Positions 42,361 to 49,645 of a DNA stretch of 64,000 bases are shown in pieces; position 1 is the first letter of the stretch; the number at the start of each line of letters is the position of its first letter. The stretch spans positions 248,001 through 312,000 of the forward strand of contig NZ_JACJOT010000008.1 of the NCBI RefSeq assembly GCF_014695715.1. The letters are read 5' to 3'. Source of the DNA: Microcoleus sp. FACHB-68. Its GTDB lineage: Bacteria; Cyanobacteriota; Cyanobacteriia; Cyanobacteriales; Oscillatoriaceae. Below the pieces are notes generated by a model. That model saw only the letters and a program-made list of their open reading frames with translations, had not been told where the DNA came from and did not search any database. The translations under genes and the position numbers were made by a program.

Positions 42361-43086
42361 TTAAGCAGCAACCAGCAACATTGCATAGGTAACTGCACCC
42401 AAGGCAAATGCCCAAAACTTGCTTTGACGTTGTTCTGGTAATTCTTCTTTAATGACATTGAGAATAATTCCGCCGGCTAAAAAAGCAAAAAGCAGCGCCA
42501 GTGCAGGTTTGTGAATGGGAATAGCCAGCCCCATTACCCACCCCACAAGAATTGCAGATGCTAACACCCAACGACCCAATTGATCGTAGGTGGATTTGTG
42601 ATGTTGCCGCAGGCTGTGATCGTTCACCAGAAAATGCAAAGCCATCGCCATAAAAAAGAAGAAAAGGCTGAGCCAGCCCGGTTCCTCGCGGTGAACAACC
42701 AGGTATCCAATTAAAGCGTTATAAGCAGCAAAGGAACCAATATGCAGCCAAAATACTTCTTGACTTGTCACATCTGCGTTTCCTTCTTCCAGATTCTGCC
42801 GGCGTGACACTTTTGCCAGTTGTTCCAACCCGTAAAATACGGCAAATCCTAACAAAGCTATGAGGTAAACATGGTGTTCTAAAAAGCCAAGGATAAAAAT
42901 ATTTGTCTTCTCAACAGTCTGTTGTCCCTCGCTAAGTTCGGGGAAAATATGAACAAAAACATAAGCCACAGAAGCGCCGCCGGCAAATGAAAGCCAGCGA
43001 TGGCGAGGAATGCTATCAAGAAAACGCAGCCGGCCTGAGAAAAGGTGAACAATGGCTAGCCCAGCCGCAAAGAGAAAGTAAAGCAT
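42361..43086 (-). CDS. ZIP-like integral membrane protein
   Basis: 241 residues with seven to eight hydrophobic segments. AYVFVHIFPELSEGQ near 40-54, the histidine pair in FLEHHVYLIAL, and ALHFLVNDHSLRQHH near 147-161 resemble the His-rich helices of ZIP metal transporters, and the last helices end GGIILNVIKEELPE. This suggests a divalent-metal transporter-like protein in the inner membrane; the substrate is not predictable. Start at ATG 43086; a monocistronic gene. Confidence 0.65.
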   Translation of the reverse strand: MLYFLFAAGLAIVHLFSGRLRFLDSIPRHRWLSFAGGASVAYVFVHIFPELSEGQQTVEKTNIFILGFLEHHVYLIALLGFAVFYGLEQLAKVSRRQNLEEGNADVTSQEVFWLHIGSFAAYNALIGYLVVHREEPGWLSLFFFFMAMALHFLVNDHSLRQHHKSTYDQLGRWVLASAILVGWVMGLAIPIHKPALALLFAFLAGGIILNVIKEELPEQRQSKFWAFALGAVTYAMLLVAA

Positions 43087-43599
43087 AAATAAAACTTTTA
43101 CTGATACTTATTGAGGCAACGGCGTTATTGTAGCTTGAGCCGAACTCTCAGCATTCAGCTTCTATGCTAATCTCTACAATCTCAACCCCTCTCTGGCAAC
43201 AAACTCTTTCCATCTTTAGATAGAGGCAATATTTTAATAATATCTATCTTAAGAGGGATGCAAGTTAATATTTTGTACTAATAAAAGATAATAGCTTCCT
43301 GAATAGGGCCTCGGCAACTGTTGAGTCTTCCCAAGTTTATTTTAGGCGAAAGTTCTGTGAAGTGTTAAATAACGCCACTGTCCGCTTTTAGAATTCATCT
43401 TCTTCTACTTCAGCGTTACATAGCACTCGATTTTATTTAAAACAGGCAAGGCCATATAATTTTGCTGAGATAGGTTTCAACATAGGTTTCAACAACAGCA
43501 ATCAATCACAATCTACACCCAAAGGTAGTTTACCTGTTAGCGATCCCAAGGTTAAGTTTATTAATATCAATGAAAATGAAATTGCTTGAGGACAGAGAT
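43087..43599. other. 513-bp gap upstream of the acidic hypothetical gene
   Basis: No gene is visible. A 12-base direct repeat ATAGGTTTCAAC occurs twice near 43470-43495. The remainder is AT-rich and probably holds divergent promoters. Confidence 0.35.
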
Positions 43600-44028
43600 A
43601 TGACAATAGAAAAAAAGCCAGTTTCTAAGCATGAAGCTAATGAGAATCCTTTAATCGATAGTCCTTCAACAACCCCGCACTACGATAGAGGACTGATCCC
43701 GGCTGAAGTCGCTGCCCGCGAAGAACGGGAGCATGATACGTTCAGACGCACTCCCTCCAAAGAAAACGATCAAGCCGCCAAAACCGACGATCAAACCGAT
43801 CCAGAGAGCATCGACACCACCTCCGGCTACTCAGTAGACAAAGAAGGTTTGGTTGATAACTTTGCCATTGAACCGGAAATGTACATCAACGAACCCGGTG
43901 ACTTGCGTGAAAAAGAGGAAGCCCTCAAAAGAGAACACGCTCAAGAACTCAAAGACGCCAACGAAGACGAAGACGGAAAGCTGACAATGGATCGCGATAC
44001 GCGTCCCAAGGGTCCAGGTCTGATCTAA
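43600..44028 (+). CDS. Acidic hydrophilic hypothetical protein
   Basis: 142 residues from ATG 43600, chosen because GAGG lies about ten bases upstream; an in-frame ATG at 43570 is possible. The sequence is rich in Asp, Glu, Lys and Pro with almost no hydrophobic core (NEDEDGKLTMDRDTRPKGP at the end), so it is probably largely disordered, as stress-related hydrophilic proteins are. Function unknown. A good terminator follows at 44069. Confidence 0.6.
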   Translation: MTIEKKPVSKHEANENPLIDSPSTTPHYDRGLIPAEVAAREEREHDTFRRTPSKENDQAAKTDDQTDPESIDTTSGYSVDKEGLVDNFAIEPEMYINEPGDLREKEEALKREHAQELKDANEDEDGKLTMDRDTRPKGPGLI

Positions 44029-44068
44029 ATTAAAAATTCTGTCTAATTCATTTCTCACAATAACGCTA

Positions 44069-44101
44069 TCACCCGCCTAGCATGAAATTCCAGGCGGGTG
44101 A
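44069..44101 (+). terminator. Hairpin terminator after the acidic protein gene
   Basis: TCACCCGCCT (44069-44078) pairs perfectly with AGGCGGGTGA (44092-44101), a GC-rich ten-base stem with a 13-base loop. The following TTCTGTTT is a modest U-tract. It may also serve the convergent gene ending at 44177. Confidence 0.7.
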
Positions 44102-44176
44102 TTCTGTTTGGGCACACTCAAAGACACGATTCGCTTAAGCAGAAATAAAGTCTCTGCTAAGTCTTGCTGATTTGGT

Positions 44177-44776
44177 TTAGCGGTTGGGTAAGCTGATAGG
44201 TTCTTGCGGTAAATAACAAACCAACAACTTTAAAAAGTAGATAGGAAGAAACCACTCCATTCCAGGAACTCTTGCGAGAACGTAATTGTGCAGTACAATG
44301 CAGCCCATATACAACAAAATTGATTCTGCACGCTGGAGGGGGAGGGGCGAGAGAAGGATGATAGTTGCTGCGATAATCAGGTAACTATAGGCCAATAAAA
44401 AGTATGCCCAATCCCCCCCTATATATAACCAGGCGATGACCGCTGGGTGAAGATGGAATGCGATAAACAAGAAGTGATATTTAAACCCGTGTTCTGGCTT
44501 ATGGTGCCAATTCTTAGTCGTTTGGGTAACGTTGATTATCGCCCCACCCACTAGATCGAAAGCAATGATCGCAGCAATAATCAGTTGCACTGCATTCCAT
44601 CCGAGTTCATTGATAACTGCATAAAGGGGCACGGTAACCGCAGCTAGAAGGGAAGGAATTAGCCCTAACAATATCTCTGATACGGGCATCCTAGGCCCAA
44701 CAATTAAGTCCCAGATTCCCAGTAGCCCTTGCCTGGGGATCGGCAAGGCATTCATATCTGTTTTCAGTCCACTCAT
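44177..44776 (-). CDS. Hypothetical multi-pass membrane protein
   Basis: 199 residues with five to six hydrophobic segments (for example ILLGLIPSLLAAVTVPLYAV, LIIAAIIAFDLVGGAI and LLAYSYLIIAATIILLS). A histidine-rich loop, NWHHKPEHGFKYHFLFIAFHL, lies in the middle and could bind a metal or cofactor. No family recognised. It is alone on the minus strand, with an AT-rich 218-base gap on its upstream side. Confidence 0.55.
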   Translation of the reverse strand: MSGLKTDMNALPIPRQGLLGIWDLIVGPRMPVSEILLGLIPSLLAAVTVPLYAVINELGWNAVQLIIAAIIAFDLVGGAIINVTQTTKNWHHKPEHGFKYHFLFIAFHLHPAVIAWLYIGGDWAYFLLAYSYLIIAATIILLSPLPLQRAESILLYMGCIVLHNYVLARVPGMEWFLPIYFLKLLVCYLPQEPISLPNR

Positions 44777-44994
44777 GGTTTTGTTTATTCTTCTAAATTT
44801 CTCAATTTTAATGGATTTTCTATGGCGCTAAGTAACACGGAAAGTTTGCCTTTTAAACTAATTCATTTTGATTTTTTATTTAAATAAAGTTAAGCTATAA
44901 AGCTATTGTTCATTCGATTAAAATTTTTTATAATCTTTCTTTTTAAAGGTTATGCCGGCAATCATCACAAACAGACACTGCCCCGCCCATCCTC

Positions 44995-45822
44995 CTACTT
45001 TTGAGCGCGAACCAAGAATTTTGTCGTATCTTCCCAGACTCCCTGATCCGTTGCGAGTCTCTGAATTTCGGCGCTGTACTCAACTTGGAACTGCTCTAAT
45101 TGTTCCGGTGACAGTTTAGACAGCAGTGGATTGCCTTTAAAGCTTAAATTAATCACCTTCCCTGATAACTTGTCATCACTGAAACTACGATGCCGGCCTG
45201 ATGGCACAATTTCAATTTGGATATCTCTAAAACCCGCTTGCTGGAGCAAACTTTGACATTTCTTAGGAGTGCCAAGTGGTTCGAGGATATGTGACAGCGA
45301 TACACCCAAAACTCTAGTGCAGATACTTTTGTAAACATCTGCTAAATAAGCCGTTTCTGGCGGAGAGGTAAATGCAACAAACCCTCCTGGTTTAAGGAAG
45401 CGATACCACTTTTGCAAACTTGCAGGGATGTCAGTAAAAAGGACAAATGCCTCACAGCAAAAGATGACATCAAAACTACTATCACTAAAGTTTATAGATT
45501 CCGCATCTGCCTCAATTAATTCGATGTTTTGCAAGCCGGCTGCTTCAACCTTTTCTCTAGCTTGATGAAGCATTCCAGGGGTCATATCTATGCCAATGAC
45601 ATAACCCTCTGAACCAACTTTCTCAGCGGCGGGAATCGCAACTAAACCCGTTCCAGTCGCAACATCAAGGATTTTCTGCCCCTTCTGAATTGGGACAGAT
45701 TCAAGTAGAAGTTTGGCTTCAAGCGGATGGCGAGTTCCTTCCTCCCGATCATAGGCAGTTCTAGAATTGTAAAGTTCTATGACCAACTGCTGATAAGCAT
45801 CCATAACTCTTTGAAGTGGCAA
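44995..45822 (-). CDS. SAM-dependent methyltransferase (UbiE-like)
   Basis: 275 residues. Motif I ILDVATGTGLVAIPAAEKV, acidic residue in VIGIDMTPGMLHQAREKV, then IEADAESINFSDSSFDVIFC and FLKPGGFVAFTS give a complete class I core; the C-terminal 110 residues form a cap. Substrate unknown. ATG 45804 is an alternative start. A broken copy of its residues about 75-125 lies at 49105-49250, so the gene or its ancestor has been copied locally. Confidence 0.8.
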   Translation of the reverse strand: MPLQRVMDAYQQLVIELYNSRTAYDREEGTRHPLEAKLLLESVPIQKGQKILDVATGTGLVAIPAAEKVGSEGYVIGIDMTPGMLHQAREKVEAAGLQNIELIEADAESINFSDSSFDVIFCCEAFVLFTDIPASLQKWYRFLKPGGFVAFTSPPETAYLADVYKSICTRVLGVSLSHILEPLGTPKKCQSLLQQAGFRDIQIEIVPSGRHRSFSDDKLSGKVINLSFKGNPLLSKLSPEQLEQFQVEYSAEIQRLATDQGVWEDTTKFLVRAQK

Positions 45823-45837
45823 TCTTTCTGAATATCG

Positions 45838-46080
45838 CTATATTACTTCAATGTGGAGTGAGCCGGTGATCAGGCAGAGGGTGCCGGTGAAGCCGGTGAG
45901 GGTATCCAGAAAAGTTTGGCTAAAACCTTGGGGTGCGGCGTGTAGGGGCGACCTAGAAGATGAGAATGGGGTGTCTATCCCACTGTAGGAAGTATTTTTT
46001 GACCAGTTGCCGGTAGATATCGGCGGAGACGTTATCGAAGCAAGCTGCCGGCACTTCAGAGGAGTTGGAGGGTTTGGTGG
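45838..46080 (-). pseudogene. Remnant of an unidentified protein C-terminus, copy A
   Basis: On the minus strand one frame reads KPSNSSEVPAACFDN-VSADIYRQLVKKYF and, after a frameshift, another reads LDTLTGFTGTLCLITGS then HIEVI and a stop. The same pieces recur in copy B at 47016-47285 (CFDN...GIYRQLIKN, then CLIAGTPHPTILPQ). The coding signal is visible but broken, and no start is found. Confidence 0.5.
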
Positions 46081-46128
46081 AATCCTTCGGGTAGTAGTAA
46101 GATGGAAAAATGAATTCAAGGTTGTTTT

Positions 46129-46353
46129 ATGTCAAATCCTGAATTATTGGCTCAACTTCGCCAGTTATCCCATGCTGAGAAGGTTGAAGTGATGCAGTTT
46201 TTAACCGCTGAATTAGCGAAAGAAGAAGGTTTAAAGTTCTTAGATAATGGCGTTCCTTATCGTGCTTGGTCGCCTTATGATTATAGTGAAGCTGCTCAAA
46301 AATTAATGAGCTTATTAGAACAAGAAAAAACGACAGAAAATGCGAAATGCTAA
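46129..46353 (+). CDS. Small hypothetical protein overlapping a truncated protease-like ORF
   Basis: 74 residues, mainly helical (LLAQLRQLSHAEKVEVMQFL), with a middle YRAWSPYDYSEAAQKLMSL segment. It resembles the short regulatory-looking proteins found immediately before small protease or toxin-like genes in cyanobacteria, in size and coupling only. Its last 14 bases overlap the next frame at 46340. GC content is lower than in the surrounding core genes. Confidence 0.55.
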   Translation: MSNPELLAQLRQLSHAEKVEVMQFLTAELAKEEGLKFLDNGVPYRAWSPYDYSEAAQKLMSLLEQEKTTENAKC

Positions 46354-46477
46354 ACGATTTCCTTTTATCGAACGAAGGAATCAAGCAGGAGAAGCTAATG
46401 TTTTTCCCTGCGTACCTATAACTTTAAATCATCAAAATTGCGTTTTAGAAACTGTTACTGAACCAATACCTTCGTGA
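46340..46477 (+). pseudogene. Truncated retropepsin-like (clan AA) protease N-terminus
   Basis: A 45-residue frame, MRNAKRFPFIERRNQAGEAN then VFPCVPITLNHQNCVLETVT, ending at TGA 46475. The pattern fits the N-terminus of small cyanobacterial aspartic proteases, in which the sequence continues into a LLDTGAxxNVLP active site. Here it stops just before that point (TEPIPS then stop), so the catalytic part is missing. Identification is from recall and therefore tentative. Confidence 0.4.
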
Positions 46478-46495
46478 AGAACTAGGAGGAAATAT

Positions 46496-46735
46496 ATGAG
46501 CAACATATCTTTTCACGAAATTATAGATTCTATTGAAAAGCTCTCTTTTGAAGAGCAAGATAGTTTGTTTGAACTCATCAAAAAAAGAAGAATTGAAAAG
46601 CGACGTTTGGAAATTGCTGCCAATGCTAAAGCTACTTTAGAATTTTTAAAAGAAGGAACAGCAAAAAAAGGAAGTGTAGATGATTTAATTGCAGATTTAT
46701 TGGACGATAAAGACGATGAAGATAGTTTGGGATAA
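46496..46735 (+). CDS. Antitoxin-like small protein of a type II TA pair
   Basis: 79 residues with a strong AGGAGG Shine-Dalgarno. It is helical and charged (LSFEEQDSLFELIKKRRIEK) with an acidic C-terminus (DDLIADLLDDKDDEDSLG) suited to neutralising a basic toxin. The toxin gene begins inside its last 20 bases, the usual coupling of such modules. Antitoxins of this type bind both the toxin and their own promoter. Confidence 0.75.
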   Translation: MSNISFHEIIDSIEKLSFEEQDSLFELIKKRRIEKRRLEIAANAKATLEFLKEGTAKKGSVDDLIADLLDDKDDEDSLG

Positions 46736-46997
46736 TCGTTTTAAACGTGCTTTTAGAAAGTTTATAAAAAAGAATCCTGAAATGAGCGACAGGATTATTA
46801 ATGTGCTGACTTTATTAAGTATTGATCATCTGACGCCTTCTTTAAAATCTCATAAATTAACAGGTTCTTTGGAGGGCTTATGGTCTTGTTCGGTTGCTTA
46901 TGATTGTCGGATTATCTTCACTTTTTCTCAAGACGAGGAATCAGAAGAGTCTCTGATTGTTTTAGTTGATCTTGGCTCCCATGATGAAGTTTATTAA
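46716..46997 (+). CDS. RelE/YafQ-family mRNA interferase toxin
   Basis: 93 residues from ATG 46716 (MKIVWDNRFKRAFRKFIKKN). The basic N-terminal helix, HKLTGSLEGLWSCSVAYDCR and the strand IIFTFSQDEESEESLIVLVD are typical of the RelE/YafQ ribosome-dependent endoribonuclease fold. The C-terminal LGSHDEVY matches the family ending G(S/T)HxxVY. It overlaps the antitoxin gene by 20 bases and is not followed by a further module member. Confidence 0.82.
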   Translation: MKIVWDNRFKRAFRKFIKKNPEMSDRIINVLTLLSIDHLTPSLKSHKLTGSLEGLWSCSVAYDCRIIFTFSQDEESEESLIVLVDLGSHDEVY

Positions 46998-47015
46998 TTT
47001 GAAACCTCTTATAGA

Positions 47016-47285
47016 TTAGATTTCTAAAATAGTGCGTTGAAGCCAAGTAATAATAGTTTGGATGAGGCGGGGATCTTGGGGTAAGATGGTGGGATGAGGT
47101 GTGCCGGCAATCAGGCAGATTGTAGCGTCGAAGTCAATTTTGAGTTCTGTGAGGGTGCGTGGTTTGCCTTCTGTGGATTTAGGGCAGTGGAGTTTTTGAT
47201 GAGTTGCCGATAGATGCCGGCGGCAGGGTTATCGCAGTTATCGAAGCAAGGTGCCGGCACTTCAGAGGAGTTGGAGGGTTTGGTC
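47016..47285 (-). pseudogene. Remnant of an unidentified protein C-terminus, copy B
   Basis: Minus-strand frame from about 47202 to the TAA at 47016 reads STEGKPRTLTELKIDFDAT, then ICLIAGTPHPTILPQDPRLI and QTIITWLQRTILEI. Upstream in another frame are CFDNCDNPAAGIYRQLIKN and KPSNSSEVPAP. It is homologous to copy A and likewise frameshifted. The DNA match between copies is best at 46004-46078 and 47200-47284. Confidence 0.5.
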
Positions 47286-47395
47286 GAGGTTGGTTTTGGT
47301 GAGTTAGCTTTGTAGGAGTTGGGTAAGCTGGAGGAGGTTGAGGATTGGGATGTCGCTATGCTATAAATATAAAGCTAGCTTCATATTAACTCTCT

Positions 47396-49003
47396 ATGGC
47401 TGACACTCACGACTCTATTAGTATTAAAGATTTAATCAATGATTTGGAAAGAGGAAGGATTAGAATTCCGTCTTTTCAACGAGGTTTTGTTTGGGAACCC
47501 AGCCGGGTTTGCTACTTCATAGACAGTATTTATAAAGGTTTTCCTTTTGGCTCTGTATTAATTTGGAGAACTAAGACCCCTTTAAAAACTGAAAGAAATC
47601 TTGGCCCTTATAAACTTCATAGTAATGATCCAGAGTATCCAATAGATTATGTGCTGGATGGACAACAGAGAATAACTTCTATTTTTGGAATATTTCAAAA
47701 TTCTCTTACTGCTGAAGATGGTGAAAAGACTGATTGGACTAATCTATTCTTTGAATTCAATAGCAAAGAATCTGTTCCGTTTCAATATTTGGAAGATTAT
47801 AAAAATTATGATGCTACAAAATTTTTCCCTCTAAAGGATCTTTTTAATCCTGATTATTTGCTGCAATTTTTAGCAGAGAATTCAAATCGTGATTCAGCAA
47901 TACAGAGAGGAAAACAAATACAGGATTTGTATAACAAATTTAATGATGCTAAGATTCCTGTACAACTGTTTAAAAGTGAAGAACGGAAATATGTTGCAAC
48001 CGTTTTTGAGAGGATTAATAGGCAAGGGATCGAATTAGATACTTTTCAGCTTTTATCTGTGTGGAACTGGAGTGAAGATTTTGACTTGCAAGAGAAGTTT
48101 AGAGAACTTGCTGAAAAATTGGAACCATTCGGCTTTAAACAGGTTGGCTCAGATCTACTTCTAAAATGCTGCTCTGCGGTAGTAATGAATAGTGCAGATC
48201 CAGAAGATTTTTTGGAACTTCCTGGTAGTGCCGTTAGAGAAAAATTTGATGAAATTCATACAGGCATATTTAGGGCTATTGACTTTTTGAAGGATGAGCT
48301 AAATGTTTTTTCTCTTAAGCTTTTACCAATGGAAAACATATTAGCCGTTTTATCATCTTTCTTCGCGTCTTCACAGAAACAGCCACCGCCTGTACCTCAT
48401 GAGCAAAATCAAGCTATCAAGAGATGGTTTTGGCGTGCCTGTTTTTCTCAAAGATATGCAAGGGGGGGAGCTAAGAGTACCGATGTAGATTTGGCAGAAG
48501 TACAAAATCTTAAGGCTGGAAAACCTCATAAACTTGAAAACTTTGACGTGTCTTTAGAAACTAGCTTCTTTCTCAAAAACTCCTTTCGGATGAGTACAGT
48601 TGCAACAAAAACCTTTATTCTTCTTTTAGCACAAGGAAAACCGTTAAATTTTATTTCAGGTACGAGTATATCTTTGGAAAAGGTTTTATCCCAAGGTAAT
48701 CGAAATGAGTTCCATCATATTTTCCCCAAAGATTACTTAGAAAAGTTGAACAGGTATAAAGATGAGCAAATCAATTGTTTAGCAAACTTTTCATTGCTTG
48801 CCAGAGCGGACAACAATAAAATCAAAAATAAACCACCTAGCCAATACCGGACATTAATGCCTGCTGATTCGCAAACTTTCCAGAAAATAATAGCAACACA
48901 TTTTTGCCATACCAATGCGTTCACAGATGACTACGATAGCTTTCTAAAATTAAGAGCTGAATTGCTACTGCAAAAAGCAAAAGAATTGTCCGAGATTGTT
49001 TAG
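47396..49003 (+). CDS. DUF262/DUF1524 (GmrSD-like) protein
   Basis: 535 residues. The N-terminal DUF262 domain has IPSFQRGFVWEPSRVCYFID and the ParB-like DGQQR at 88-92 (YVLDGQQRITS), an NTP-using motif in this family. The C-terminal DUF1524 part has the HNH-type EFHHIFPKDYL (H440-H441) followed by NCLANFSLLARADNNKIKNK, a likely nuclease centre. Fused or paired DUF262-DUF1524 proteins include the modification-dependent restriction enzyme GmrSD, so a role against modified phage DNA is a reasonable inference. The gene is AT-rich compared with smc and sits directly after a toxin-antitoxin pair in a decayed strip, suggesting transfer. Confidence 0.8.
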   Translation: MADTHDSISIKDLINDLERGRIRIPSFQRGFVWEPSRVCYFIDSIYKGFPFGSVLIWRTKTPLKTERNLGPYKLHSNDPEYPIDYVLDGQQRITSIFGIFQNSLTAEDGEKTDWTNLFFEFNSKESVPFQYLEDYKNYDATKFFPLKDLFNPDYLLQFLAENSNRDSAIQRGKQIQDLYNKFNDAKIPVQLFKSEERKYVATVFERINRQGIELDTFQLLSVWNWSEDFDLQEKFRELAEKLEPFGFKQVGSDLLLKCCSAVVMNSADPEDFLELPGSAVREKFDEIHTGIFRAIDFLKDELNVFSLKLLPMENILAVLSSFFASSQKQPPPVPHEQNQAIKRWFWRACFSQRYARGGAKSTDVDLAEVQNLKAGKPHKLENFDVSLETSFFLKNSFRMSTVATKTFILLLAQGKPLNFISGTSISLEKVLSQGNRNEFHHIFPKDYLEKLNRYKDEQINCLANFSLLARADNNKIKNKPPSQYRTLMPADSQTFQKIIATHFCHTNAFTDDYDSFLKLRAELLLQKAKELSEIV

Positions 49004-49104
49004 TTTGTAAAGTTCTTTTAGTCTAGCTATCTGCTCATACATTTATTTTTGAGATATCACTGTTGCAAACTGGTAGGAATGTTAATCAAAAGTACAAGTT
49101 GATT

Positions 49105-49250
49105 AGAGCAAAAGATGGCATCAAAACCCCTATATCTAAAGCTTAGGGATGCCGCATCTGCTTAGTTAGTTCGATGTTTTGCAAGCCGGTTGCTTCAACC
49201 TTTTCTCTAGCTTGATGAAGCATTTCAGGGTTCATAATCTATACCAATTC
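49105..49250 (-). pseudogene. Broken copy of the methyltransferase gene at 44995-45822
   Basis: About 145 bases align along their whole length with 45460-45600, sharing long exact runs such as TTCGATGTTTTGCAAGCCGG and CTTTTCTCTAGCTTGATGAA. The matching part codes residues about 75-125 of the methyltransferase (PGMLHQAREKVEAAGLQNIE). Substitutions and indels have destroyed the frame. Confidence 0.8.
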
Positions 49251-49261
49251 GGGTAAACCTT

Positions 49262-49364
49262 ATACCAAATCCGGTTATGACAGACACCCTACAGATTGAC
49301 CAAATCCTCTTGGAGCAAAGGTTTTGGCTTGGGTGAAAGGAGTTATACCAAAAGGATTTGGTAT
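49262..49364. mobile_element. Candidate 103-bp MITE
   Basis: The segment starts ATACCAAATCC (49262-49272) and ends with its exact reverse complement GGATTTGGTAT (49354-49364). A further internal hairpin (ATACCAAA/TTTGGTAT) lies at its right end. It has no coding capacity and sits in a strip full of gene fragments. No target-site duplication was established. The remaining bases to 49645 show no gene. Confidence 0.45.
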
Positions 49365-49645
49365 TAGATCTTGCAGCAACTTCAACAGCACCTTGTCAAT
49401 AGCACCTCGCAAACCGGCTCGAAAATTAACCAGGCTAATCGCAAAAGTTCTCTTGAAATAAAAGTGGACGATAGCCAAAGGCTGAGCTTTCGGGCTAGTT
49501 GAGATGCGACAAACCCAGACACCGGCAACCGGCAGCCGGCTCAAACCCTCTTCGCTCCCCATAAAGACCGTGCTAACCTATACAGCATCGTTAAACTAAT
49601 TAATAATCCTTTAAGTCTCGCTCACAACCTGGCCACCCAGCCAAC

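Noticed and set aside
41393-43599. tRNA or small RNA genes in the larger gaps
   Set aside because: No T-arm-like GGTTCGAATCC pattern or cloverleaf could be found on either strand by eye.
49275-49562. 95-residue minus-strand frame before smc
   Set aside because: No family motif, composition unlike its neighbours, and it runs across the inverted-repeat segment; treated as chance.
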